Of a DNA stretch of 64,000 nucleotides, positions 58,701-64,000 are shown one piece after another. Below the pieces are notes generated by a model, which did not search any database, was not told the origin of the DNA, and saw only the letters and a list, made by a program, of their open reading frames with translations. Made by a program: the position numbers and the translations under genes. This stretch comes from Heliopora coerulea. Taxonomy: Eukaryota; Cnidaria; Anthozoa; Scleralcyonacea; Helioporidae. The DNA lies in assembly GCA_030142905.1 (NCBI GenBank), contig JASJOG010000017.1, positions 2,666,001 through 2,730,000 of the forward strand, in the 5' to 3' direction. How positions within the stretch are numbered: the stretch's first letter is position 1; each line of letters opens with the position of its first letter.

Positions 58701-61700
58701 AAGGGTAATATAAAATACGTCTGTCGCGAGAATATCTCCAGCATTACAGCTGGGTAATACGATTGTACTGTCCCCAGTTGACTCTTTTGGATTGGTACAA
58801 AAAGCAACTGTTTGGCATCCCTAAGGAGCAACTTAAAAATCCCCCTCAAATCACCAACTAGGATAATAAAACAATTCTGTTCATGTTACCCAAAGAATGA
58901 TTCTGATAGAGGCTTAGTGAAAGAGACTACCTGAATAAGGCTGTACTCATTGATAACATTTAGTCGGAATTGTGAAGAGTTTCTGGACCCAAAGAGTCAT
59001 AAAGGAAGACGTGTAGAGAGTAAGTAAACATATTCAGGAACCTTAAGGTGTGGAAAAAGTGTTTCAAAAACATTAATAATTCATGAAAAAAACACAAAGG
59101 AAACTCATAACCGTGTCGTGTCTTTAAATGCGATAAAAAACGCTTACTTTTTTCCTCGGATTTTTGTGGCTTAGAAAACAATAATTTTCGAACTGTCTTC
59201 GCAAGGAGTTGGTTTTTGAAGCCATTCAAAAAAACTCGTAGCACGTGCTTTTATAGGATTTGAAACACTATGCTGTCGCTTCGTGTTTTAAATCCGGCAA
59301 TGCACTCCTGCTCGTTTTTTCAATATTACACGACTAGCGTCTTTAGAAAATCTGATAAAATCTACGAAAAGCTGTCTTCTGGAACATCAAGCGCAAGGGG
59401 AAACGTGCAGATCCAAGTACAGTTCGGGGAATAACAATTTGGAACGGATACTGAACGCCATGGTTTTTCGGAAAGCAATGGTGCTGCTAGCATGACACTA
59501 TGTATGGTGGTGAAAAAATCCCAAATGTTCCGACAAGAGTTATTGCAGAATACTAGTAAATGAAAACGTGGGATAAATTTGCACGCCACGATTATTCGGG
59601 GCGTTTGATAATGATATATGATTTACGATTTTTCACCATGACGTACAAACAAGGAACGTTCAAACCACCTTGTTTAAAATAATTCCATATATCAGAATGA
59701 CAAATTGGAATTTTTCAAGCAACTTGTGTCACAAGCAATTGTAGCAATTTGCATGAAAAATTGCAGCCTGTAAAGTCCCTTTTGCAACCAATTTTTCAAA
59801 AGTGCATGTCGCATGAAATGTAGCATAACAACTAGAGCGTGTAACAATCGCTCGTGTAATTGCTACAATTTTTTCACGACACAATGCTGAATACTTATTA
59901 TAGGTTGTAACACGGCCTTTCGCGTAGGTCCAAGACCAGAGATTATATATGGAATGGCCTAGGTTGGTCCTCTTAAGCCGTTTTCATATACTTTTCCTCT
60001 GCTGTTTAGCGACTACTGATGACAATCAATTCTTCCTAAACTTTTTTTATAATTTCTGATTCTGTCTCCTTCAAGAAGGCGTTAGCAAAACCTCCATTCA
60101 TCGTTTATCTGATTTTCTCCCTGTTTCTAAAGATATACAAACCTGCAGGCAAACAATCCAGTGCAAAGCCACATTAATTCCCACCCGTGTTCTTCACTGG
60201 ACCTAAAGTAAAATATTACAGTAAAAGTAAAAGGTACGAACAAAGAAATAGATCATAGAACTTCACTGACGTAGAAACACGATAAACCGTTCATATCAGC
60301 AGATGGGTCTGAACAACTCAATAACACTTATTTTATAATAACGTAATGTTTTACCGCAAGGAATCAGGTTCTAGACCGGACGGTAGAGGTATTAAAAGCA
60401 ACGAAAATTAGATACTGTTTGTAGTGAAAATGATATTTTAAACTTAAGTATAGTGATAAGAATATTAATGCCCAGCATAAAGTTTTAAAAAGACCCATAA
60501 TAACAGAGACTTTAATAAAAACAGAAATTAATTTTACTGAAGTTTCGTCACTAGTGTTGCGACATCTTCAGAGTGAGGAATATATGCAGGTGTTTGGAAT
60601 ATATGCTAACTACTAACAATGACAGGAAGTAATTAAGTGTAAGGTTAATAGTTAGCATACTTCTTGTCATTGTTAATAGTTAGCATATATTCCAAACACC
60701 TGTATATATTCCTCACTCTGAAGATGTCGCAAGACTAGCGACGAAACGTCATTAAAATTAATTTCTGTTTTTATTAAAGCCTCCGTTACTATGGGTCTTT
60801 TTAAAACTTTATGCTGGGCATTAATATTCTTAAAAAGATTACGTTTGCTGCCTGGTTCGTCTATTGCCACCATACTTAAGTACATTGAGGAGCTGTTCAT
60901 TTCTGTTTTTTCTACGCGTTTCATTGAGTTTCGGAGGCCTGTTTTGGTTGGCCATAACTTCATCAAATCCGGTAATTGCCGTCATGACCCCATTTGTGAT
61001 GAGATAAATACTTCGGAAAGAAAGATGCGAAGATAAGGGGGAAAAAAGGGAAGTTTTTATAAAGTTTGAATAAAGTTACTCGTTCATTCCTCCAAAAGAA
61101 GAAAAAGGAAAGAGAAAAACAGTAAATAAAACAAAAAACAAAAACTAAAAGCCCAAAACATAGCAAAACAAAATTTAAGAGAATCAAGGAAAGTTTACAT
61201 AAAACTGAACAGTCCTACATCGAACGACGGAGCACATAACCCTTTGATTTCCGCAGCAGCTCATATTATATTCTAACTACTGCCACTCGACCTCACCTTA
61301 ATGTAACAGAGATCTCAGACGTTCAATTGTTCAAAAAAGATAAAAGTCAAATGTGTATGCAGTAAGGAAAATCTTTCACCGAAATCAAGAGCAAGTCATT
61401 TGAAATTCCTACGATTAACTTTAACATGATCAATCGCTCTACAGACGGTATCATGAAAATAGGATCATATTCGATCAAACCAACACTCATATACATACTT
61501 TATTTTGTTTCCAGTCAACTGTTTAATTAGTTGACAGTAAACTTCGTCTCTCATGGGCTCCTTTTTGGAAGAAACAGTGACAAATAAATACAACTTAAAA
61601 GCAATACTCCAAATCGTTAGAATAACTTATCAAGCAGTGATAAATGAAATTAGCAATTAAAATAGTACCCAATGATTTACTTTGTTTAAAGTTTAATAAT

Positions 61701-63394
61701 TGAATATAATTTCACGCAAATGGTTTGAAGTTGAAAGCTAAAACACGCAAATATGCTTTCTTTATGTTAATAAAATATACTAGATGTCTTTCTGATATTT
61801 CTGTCCTCAGGATTAAAGTTATTTTTAATAAAGGTTACTTTTTTAACTTAGATTACATTTACATGGTAAAACGACTTGGCCTCAGGCCGACTACAAATGA
61901 TCAGGTCGGACAGAAAATGAAATCTTAGTCCAAGTTATGGACTCCTGATCCGATCGTAGGTCGTTCCAACCTGAAGCTGGGTCAGCCTCGGGAAAACATC
62001 CCCGAAAAGACTTGCTTTTTAAAACGCAAACAGCATGATTTGAAGTATCAAAAAGTTTTAAGTTGAGACCTATAGCGAAAAATTTAGACACTAAAACGAA
62101 AAACGAAGTAAAATTAAAAAGGATCAAAGAATTAAAACCAGAAAAAAACCCACGAATATTTCGATATTTAAGTTAACAGGAAAAAGATGGGAACTTCTAC
62201 CGCACAAATACTTGTGTTAGAAACTGAGAAAGTTTAACAGGAATGCATAGAAAAAAAATTATGTATTTAATTCGTACTTACAGAATTTAGAGGAGGTTCA
62301 AATACTTCATCAGTCAAATCAGTTGATGAGCGCGACCTTTTTGAAGGGTAATCACCCATGTACTTCAGGATGCTTGAAAAAGGTTAAGTTCAACGCGGTA
62401 CTATTTCATCGCCAGGAGCGGCGGTGAATAGTTACTAGCTTTTCTGCAGTTTCAACCTATGCGCTTAAAAAACCTTAATTGGGAACTTTAACAAACATGG
62501 CCGATGACAGCAAAAAATGAACCAAAATTTTAAAATATAACAGAAACTACAAATTACTGAGATTAGAGACTTGAAGTTTATTTTCGACCTCTGAAGGCGC
62601 AGAAGTTTTTAAATGGATTCTTTTTTATGGTCTGACGTTAAACCCAACTAGCAGCTTTCACCGCTTCACGTGTCAACGTCATCCAGAACACGTGAAAATA
62701 TTCCAACTGACGTTGTATGAAGAACGAGGATGGAGTCGTAGGATTACTCCTGGGACTAAATAACAGTCATTCTCTTTGTTTCGGATGAAAAATTCCATTG
62801 TGCAAAGTACGTAGTCCTTGATGTTCCCGTTGCGTTTGTTGAAGATGCCTACTATTTGGAGGGCGAGACTAATTCGAAGGCTGTCTACAGCAATAGGTTA
62901 TCTGAGTTGTAGGAATAACTCTGCTAGAAGAGTTTTGAAACTTAGGCCTCTTGGGATGGACCATGGTTCACTCCGAAATGTTTGTGCAACATTTCAGTTA
63001 ACATGATCAATTCTAAAACTCCTGATGTGGCACAGGGGCACTGCTCTTTAAACTACGGTTTATGTGTTAGTCACAGCTGCAAAATCTAGCACCTGTTTGA
63101 AAATTTAACAAGAAAATTGGGACATAAACCCAGTTTTTGATTTATTAACCACAAGGTGATTAGCAAGTTTGGCGTTTCAAACATGTTCTTCGTTGGAATC
63201 AATCGGACGACCGCGTCAAGTGCTTTCTTGAGGTATTCTTATATGCAAAAAAAAACACCACAGACTTCTCTGAGGCCAAAATAGAAACAACTACTCGCAA
63301 AACACAAAAGGATATCCAAGAACGTCTGAGTCGCTTTATAGGAAAGGTCCTCTTTCCCAATTAATCTCTTAAGCAAGGGCTGCTTGATTGGTTC
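37788..63394 (-). CDS. MYO7A: unconventional myosin VII, C-terminal part of gene (15 exons)
   Basis: Fifteen exons on the minus strand, listed separately, join in frame into about 474 residues ending in a stop at 37788. They form the second MyTH4 domain ([53 protein letters not shown]) and second FERM domain ([81 protein letters not shown]) of myosin VII. The protein is an actin motor of protrusions such as stereocilia and microvilli, and the MyTH4-FERM tail binds microtubule-, membrane- or cargo-linked partners. Motor, neck, first MyTH4-FERM and SH3 lie beyond 64000. Exon phases all match. Introns carry a BEL element, a Tc1 relic, an L2/CR1 LINE end and a PLE. Confidence 0.93.
37962..38081 (-). 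CDS. MYO7A: myosin VII exon, FERM C-lobe
   Basis: Forty codons, phase 0 on both sides: [20 protein letters not shown] through [10 protein letters not shown]. Donor GTAAGC, acceptor AACTAG. Confidence 0.95.
38982..39082. mobile_element. piggyBac-type MITE, copy 3
   Basis: TTCACCCTTTCCTGTCC at the left and GGACCGGAAAGGGTTAA at the right; core CATGTAAAATCGTCTGGTC. Lies in a myosin intron. Confidence 0.75.
39645..39728 (-). CDS. MYO7A: myosin VII exon with GC donor
   Basis: Twenty-eight codons, [20 protein letters not shown] to KRETK. Acceptor TTTGCAG. The frame requires splicing right after AAG, where the intron begins GCATGT, not GT: a GC-AG intron. Confidence 0.93.
39893..40040. repeat. AGATCGATC-rich palindromic repeat
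   Basis: Repeated AGATCGATC and GATCGATCCAAGT motifs on both strands, with TGTGAACGC twice. Probably a short MITE inside a myosin intron. Confidence 0.5.
40382..40498 (-). CDS. MYO7A: myosin VII exon, FERM
   Basis: Thirty-nine codons: [20 protein letters not shown] and [14 protein letters not shown]. Donor GTAATT, acceptor TTTTAG, phase 0. Confidence 0.95.
40703..40769 (-). CDS. MYO7A: myosin VII exon, FERM
   Basis: One base completing a Leu codon plus 22 codons: [20 protein letters not shown]. Donor GTCAGT, acceptor CTTTAG. Confidence 0.93.
41213..41255 (-). repeat. tRNA-derived repeat fragment
   Basis: The minus strand carries GGGTTCGATCCCCGTC, a pol III B-box-like sequence. No matching A box nearby. 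Confidence 0.4.
41458..41522 (+). repeat. tRNA-derived SINE head
   Basis: TAGGTCAACGGTTAAAGCG resembles a pol III A box region and GGGCTCGATCCCC a B box, about 35 bp apart. The cloverleaf is not clean. Confidence 0.45.
42095..42190. mobile_element. piggyBac-type MITE, copy 4
   Basis: AACTTTTTCCCTGCGG at the left, CCGCGGGAAAGAGTTA at the right, core GGACGAGTAAAATCGTC. Inside a myosin intron. Confidence 0.65.
43256..43374 (-). CDS. MYO7A: myosin VII exon, FERM
   Basis: Thirty-nine codons plus two bases: [20 protein letters not shown] and [11 protein letters not shown]. Donor GTAAGT, acceptor TTGGCAG. Its upstream intron holds the BEL element, whose left LTR starts 66 bp from this acceptor. 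Confidence 0.95.
43436..43440 (+). repeat. target site duplication (left)
   Basis: CTTAC, repeated directly after the right LTR at 48424-48428. Confidence 0.85.
43441..43590 (+). repeat. 5' LTR of BEL/Pao element
   Basis: TGTAGGGAAACTGTCC to AATAAAATCTATACA; the AATAAA probably serves polyadenylation. A handful of differences from the 3' LTR implies a modest age. Confidence 0.93.
43591..43607 (+). promoter_or_regulatory. tRNA primer-binding site
   Basis: TGGTCCTTCGGAGTCGG begins with TGG, complementary to a tRNA CCA end, immediately after the LTR. I could not assign the tRNA. Confidence 0.7.
43624..44689 (+). pseudogene. BEL/Pao gag region
   Basis: The first frame (43624-43896) is a charged helical N-terminus. 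A frame change leads to [20 protein letters not shown] and [20 protein letters not shown], the DUF1759 capsid-like domain typical of BEL gag. A stop at 44381 separates it from a third stretch ending in a CxxC-HxxxxC knuckle ([13 protein letters not shown]). Capsid formation would be lost. Confidence 0.85.
44723..45187 (+). pseudogene. BEL/Pao zinc knuckle and protease
   Basis: A CxxC-H-C knuckle ([13 protein letters not shown]) is followed by [12 protein letters not shown], the DSG active-site triad of a retroviral-type aspartic protease (DUF1758). The frame ends at a stop at 45185-45187. Confidence 0.85.
45329..46610 (+). pseudogene. BEL/Pao pol, reverse transcriptase core deleted
   Basis: Upstream pieces ([45 protein letters not shown]) are the normal lead-in to the reverse transcriptase. 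At about 45887 the sequence jumps from YLSHQAV to a segment that in relatives lies after the catalytic YVDD, so the polymerase core is absent. The Peptidase_A17-type region follows ([28 protein letters not shown]) and then [17 protein letters not shown] of the RNase H-like domain, cut short at STPRLIAL near 46605. Confidence 0.85.
46600..47986 (+). pseudogene. BEL/Pao integrase
   Basis: Begins after a second deletion. A zinc-binding HHCC domain is visible ([12 protein letters not shown]). Then, across a stop at 47212-47214 and a frameshift near 47410, come the core residues: Asp in HVGIDFGS, Asp in the TSDNAKAF stretch, and Glu in GGYYERMVK. The catalytic triad is kept but the frame is broken at least three times. 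Confidence 0.85.
47930..48253 (+). pseudogene. BEL/Pao DUF5641 tail
   Basis: [16 protein letters not shown] followed by a stop where the family has Trp, then [20 protein letters not shown] and [10 protein letters not shown]. This C-terminal domain marks the element as BEL/Pao. Confidence 0.85.
48264..48273 (+). promoter_or_regulatory. polypurine tract
   Basis: AAGGAGGGAG immediately before the 3' LTR, the expected plus-strand primer. Confidence 0.75.
48274..48423 (+). repeat. 3' LTR of BEL/Pao element
   Basis: 150 bp, near-identical to 43441-43590, followed by CTTAC. Confidence 0.93.
48424..48428 (+). repeat. target site duplication (right)
   Basis: CTTAC, matching 43436-43440. Confidence 0.85.
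49203..49321 (-). CDS. MYO7A: myosin VII exon, FERM
   Basis: Two bases plus 39 codons: [20 protein letters not shown] and [16 protein letters not shown]. Donor GTTAGC, acceptor TTTAACAG. A Tc1-type element starts 47 bp upstream of the exon. Confidence 0.95.
49368..50482 (-). mobile_element. Tc1/mariner-type relic with TA target
   Basis: CAGGGGGTGGACAAAAAAAA at the left and TTTTTTTTGTCCACCCCTG at the right, each flanked by TA. On the minus strand near 50080-49930, [20 protein letters not shown] and [12 protein letters not shown] look like the N-terminal helix-turn-helix of a Tc1-like transposase. The rest of the gene is gone and a CT microsatellite has grown inside. Confidence 0.8.
49628..49756. 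repeat. CT dinucleotide microsatellite
   Basis: TCTCTCTC runs with regular TTTC interruptions; the Ser-Leu open frame across it is an artefact of composition. Confidence 0.95.
50483..51557. other. myosin intron sequence
   Basis: No gene or element recognised. A patch around 50730-50830 (TCGGGCACCCCGCTTCGCTC) is richer in GC and may be a repeat fragment. Confidence 0.4.
51558..51644 (-). CDS. MYO7A: myosin VII exon, FERM
   Basis: Two bases, 28 codons, one base: [20 protein letters not shown] then KKTRATSA. Donor GTAAGT, acceptor TTTCAG. Split codons on both sides complete to Val and Ser. Confidence 0.95.
51690..52572 (+). mobile_element. L2/CR1-type LINE 3' fragment
   Basis: [20 protein letters not shown], a frameshift, then [39 protein letters not shown] and [13 protein letters not shown], the reverse transcriptase C-terminal region. 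It ends in two GATTAAATAT units, a short tandem tail typical of this clade. Antisense to the myosin gene. Confidence 0.85.
53185..53299 (-). CDS. MYO7A: myosin VII exon, FERM F1/F2
   Basis: Thirty-eight codons plus one base: [20 protein letters not shown] and [14 protein letters not shown]. Donor GTAAAC, acceptor TTTTAAG. Confidence 0.95.
53385..53535. repeat. degenerate ACN/GAC triplet repeat
   Basis: Triplets such as ACGACAACAGCAAC and GACGACGACG in a myosin intron; a Thr-rich frame results but is not a gene. Confidence 0.75.
53580..53633 (-). CDS. MYO7A: myosin VII exon, start of FERM
   Basis: Eighteen codons, [18 protein letters not shown], phase 0 both sides. Donor GTTTGA, acceptor CCCTGCAG. 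Confidence 0.93.
53884..54530 (-). repeat. left inverted arm of the PLE
   Basis: Reverse complement of 56602-57248, covering the last 140 or so codons of the element including the GIY-YIG domain, and its 3' tail. Confidence 0.9.
53963..54005 (-). ncRNA. hammerhead-like motif, left arm
   Basis: Mirror copy of 57127-57169: TTGGT, TTGACAA, T, GTCTTT/AAAGAC hairpin, GAA, ATAT, C, ACCGA. Confidence 0.5.
54636..57023 (+). CDS. Penelope-type reverse transcriptase with GIY-YIG nuclease
   Basis: 795 residues, no stop. The start is uncertain: 54636 is a TTG, the upstream frame is not clearly closed, and the first ATG lies further in. Reverse transcriptase motifs: [44 protein letters not shown] (430 on), catalytic YVDD at 467-470, HFLDLKI. 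The GIY-YIG nuclease lies near the C-terminus with [15 protein letters not shown] (678-692), the CxxC knuckle and YIGKT motif, then a LESLLIKRN tail. It primes reverse transcription from its own nick. Length fits complete PLE proteins, although some 5' coding may be missing. The frame looks functional. Confidence 0.9.
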   Translation: MLKCKKLNVYPKFIKWKNIDTLPMKSRNKYHRLLLNDLIKDKIVRINNLTKLSDDLRAALFNSTTWMKAHFISFSINRLLKSEMSKVKARHNKKMDNLLALKNAIDGLQENPNNVILNLTGHNLSDEQIDVLKLGLRYGFATRPNELEMLSVAEDVWDQIAKLNQFKDDNFVKDKLKNSLRSFTYNYLDLDLEQFHIDSKRIRILKKLNTDFAILKPDKGNGIVLLNRSDYVHSLNSLFDDPQKFKRVSKDLTSTRLSTLQSYLCKLLNRGEINVTEHAFLRPNHAHFARAHGLPKTHKQFDSLPKFRPIIDTTNTPHYNVGKFIASLLNPITLNQFSLRDSFDATEAIKFVPKDLISQGYKFVSFDVESLFTNVPLRRTINIILDRVYKQNLIDTTLRKSTLKKLILESCTKTIFSCNGTLYEQLDGVSMGSSLGPVLANIILTEFENVIVSDLINSGVIKFYRRYVDDTLVLIRPSDIPHVLSKFNSFDKNLKFTFDDFSDSHVHFLDLKITDDGLDIFRKTTHTGQYTHFSSFEPFNRKATWINSLFFRAFKICSNQTLFDNQIRTLKSFMSWNGFPLKVRNFLIHKLKNKVISNTNSMEHIADNDSPKIYFRIPYLGKQGENLVFNVIRKIRRSLKIPIKPIVIYQTKKTSFFCPKKDKIPELSKANVVYEFKCPGCGQTYIGKTERNLQSRLTQHATNYNNSSAISQHLLDCPDANFISRLSSFPDIESEEDFTDLLCNPCNLILTNTKILYRCNNNNPNQLLILESLLIKRNMPQLNSGLKACKKLSLF
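56602..57248 (+). repeat. right inverted arm of the PLE
   Basis: 3' end of the coding frame (from 56602) and the 225-bp tail, matching the left arm in reverse complement. Confidence 0.9.
57127..57169 (+). ncRNA. hammerhead-like motif with altered core
   Basis: Stem I TTGGT/ACCGA, core TTGACAA where CTGANGA is expected, extra T, stem II GTCTTT/AAAGAC with loop GGAAT, GAA, palindromic ATAT, cleavage-position C at 57164. All helices form, but the core differs at two positions including the catalytic G. Confidence 0.55.
57249..58531. other. myosin intron sequence
   Basis: AT-rich. GGTTTGATTCCC on the minus strand near 57890-57901 is a B-box-like tRNA-derived fragment. No gene. Confidence 0.4.
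58110..58215. repeat. GTT/GTC triplet microsatellite
   Basis: GTTGTTGTCGTCGTCGTCG and a second GTTGTTGTTGTTG block in a myosin intron. Confidence 0.9.
58532..58682 (-). CDS. MYO7A: myosin VII exon, end of MyTH4
   Basis: One base plus 50 codons: [40 protein letters not shown] and [10 protein letters not shown]. Donor GTAATA, acceptor TACAACAG. Confidence 0.95.
60143..60202 (-). CDS. MYO7A: myosin VII exon, MyTH4
   Basis: One base, 19 codons ([19 protein letters not shown]) and two bases. Donor GTTTGT, acceptor ACTTTAG. Confidence 0.95.
60533..60577 (-). ncRNA. hammerhead-like motif, left foldback arm
   Basis: Minus strand: CACT, CTGAAGA, T, GTCGC with a mutated partner GTGAC, GAA, ACTT, C, AGTAAA. 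Stem II and stem III carry mismatches, so it is probably inactive. Confidence 0.5.
60713..60755 (+). ncRNA. hammerhead-like motif, right foldback arm
   Basis: CACT, core CTGAAGA (60718-60724), extra T, stem II GTCGC/GCGAC with loop AAGACTA, GAA, palindromic ACGT, C at 60750. The core and GAA match the hammerhead consensus; stem I is weak. Confidence 0.6.
61499..61560 (-). CDS. MYO7A: myosin VII exon, MyTH4
   Basis: Twenty codons plus two bases: [20 protein letters not shown]. Donor GTATGT, acceptor CAAAAAG. Confidence 0.93.
62282..62373 (-). CDS. MYO7A: myosin VII exon, MyTH4, unusual acceptor
   Basis: [20 protein letters not shown] then [10 protein letters not shown]; donor GTAAGT. The upstream boundary is uncertain. 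The conserved frame can be kept with an acceptor after CAA (exon edge 62373) or after AAC (edge 62382, adding three residues); the ordinary AG between them shifts the frame. CTTAAC just upstream fits a U12 branch site. Confidence 0.8.
63316..63394 (-). CDS. MYO7A: myosin VII exon, MyTH4, U12-type donor
   Basis: Twenty-six codons plus one base: [20 protein letters not shown] and ATQTFL. The acceptor is TTTTCCAG. The exon ends at G followed by ATATCCTTT, an exact match to the U12-type AT donor consensus; there is no GT donor at this point. Confidence 0.88.
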
Positions 63395-64000
63395 CTGGAA
63401 AATTAAAATGAACCACAATTTACACGGAAATAACTTAGCTTCGCGAGAAATACTTTCAATTGCGCGATAATAAGTTAGCTGTGCTGGAGAAAGGCCTTTA
63501 ATTACACGGATAAAAGTTAGTCTGGAGGAAGGCGATGAAAGGAAGAGAAACAGGGGGAAGGATTGATGGATAGAAAGAGAAAGTAGGAGTAAGAGTAAAG
63601 TAGGCAGAAAATAAGGACAGACCAGATAGAAATTTGAGTGTGTATACAATACGAAATGCTGAGACATCCACCAAGTTCTGTGGAAGTGATAGCACTTGAG
63701 CAGGACAACATGCAATTGGGTTTTGAACCTCCAATACCTACTTCATCTTACAACATGTGCGTCAGGATCACAAGTGAGGAATTTCAGTTTATCCAACTCC
63801 AGAACTACCTAAGCTTAAACCACCGCGTCAATCAAACCGTGTTTCCATGACTTGGTCATAAAAACGGTTAAGCTCGAAATCACCAGTTGCGCAAAGGACG
63901 AATTTAAATTTTAATTGCCGAAACTGCTTCTTTTTCACGGGTTATTTTATGAAAGAATTTCGCAGTTTGTCTTTTAGTGACATACGCAGGTCTTTTTGTT
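63395..64000. other. upstream myosin intron
   Basis: No further exon seen; the preceding myosin exon must lie beyond the window. Open frames here show no family resemblance. Confidence 0.5.

Larger units (their letters stand above)
60457..60832. repeat. foldback: 173-bp inverted arms, 30-bp spacer
   Basis: 60457-60629 and 60660-60832 are reverse complements with few differences; ends ATAAGAATATTAATGCCCAGC and its inverse. Each arm contains one hammerhead-like core, so it resembles a pair of PLE 3' ends arranged head to head without coding sequence. Confidence 0.8.

Overview
The window looks like nuclear DNA of an early-branching animal, most likely a cnidarian such as a coral or anemone. It is AT-rich and gene-poor. 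It has spliceosomal introns, a metazoan myosin VII, Penelope-like elements (PLEs), BEL/Pao, L2/CR1 LINEs, Crypton-type tyrosine recombinases and Helitrons. The taxon is an inference; no marker gene fixes it.

Host genes. (1) At 26454-28250 (+) is an intact, uninterrupted 598-residue reading frame for a basic, low-complexity protein I cannot name. Its striking feature is seven dispersed copies of a nine-residue motif of the type YDLREFLxL. (2) From 63394 down to 37788 (-) run fifteen exons that join in frame into the C-terminal 474 or so residues (second MyTH4-FERM module and stop codon) of an unconventional myosin VII. The motor and upstream parts lie beyond the right edge. One of its introns has a perfect U12-type AT donor and another has a GC donor. 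(3) A lone zinc-ribbon exon with a splice donor lies at 18986-19061 (-).

Layout. 0.5-9.6 kb: nested mobile DNA. A dispersed repeat is split by a PLE fragment, which is itself split by a Helitron carrying a tyrosine-recombinase pseudogene. Next come a mariner-type relic with 38-41 bp terminal repeats and a second Helitron inserted into an older copy of its own family. 9.6-18.5 kb: a tandem repeat, an inverted-repeat element, and a dead DDE transposase whose 5' part is repeated in inverted orientation around a broken gene of a repetitive family, into which two LINE fragments have inserted. 18.5-24.8 kb: a tRNA-like unit between direct repeats, minisatellites, PLE 3' ends, a LINE end, and an 832-bp element inserted into an older PLE. 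24.8-37.7 kb: the 598-residue gene, the second near-identical copy of the 832-bp element, piggyBac-type MITEs and otherwise little. 37.8-64 kb: the myosin gene, whose introns hold a BEL/Pao element with both LTRs but internal deletions, a Tc1-type relic, an L2/CR1 fragment, a PLE with an intact 795-residue ORF inside long inverted arms, and a foldback with two ribozyme-like cores.

A recurring theme is a hammerhead-ribozyme-like module at the 3' ends of PLEs. It shows a core, usually one extra base, a short hairpin, GAA and a tiny palindromic stem III.
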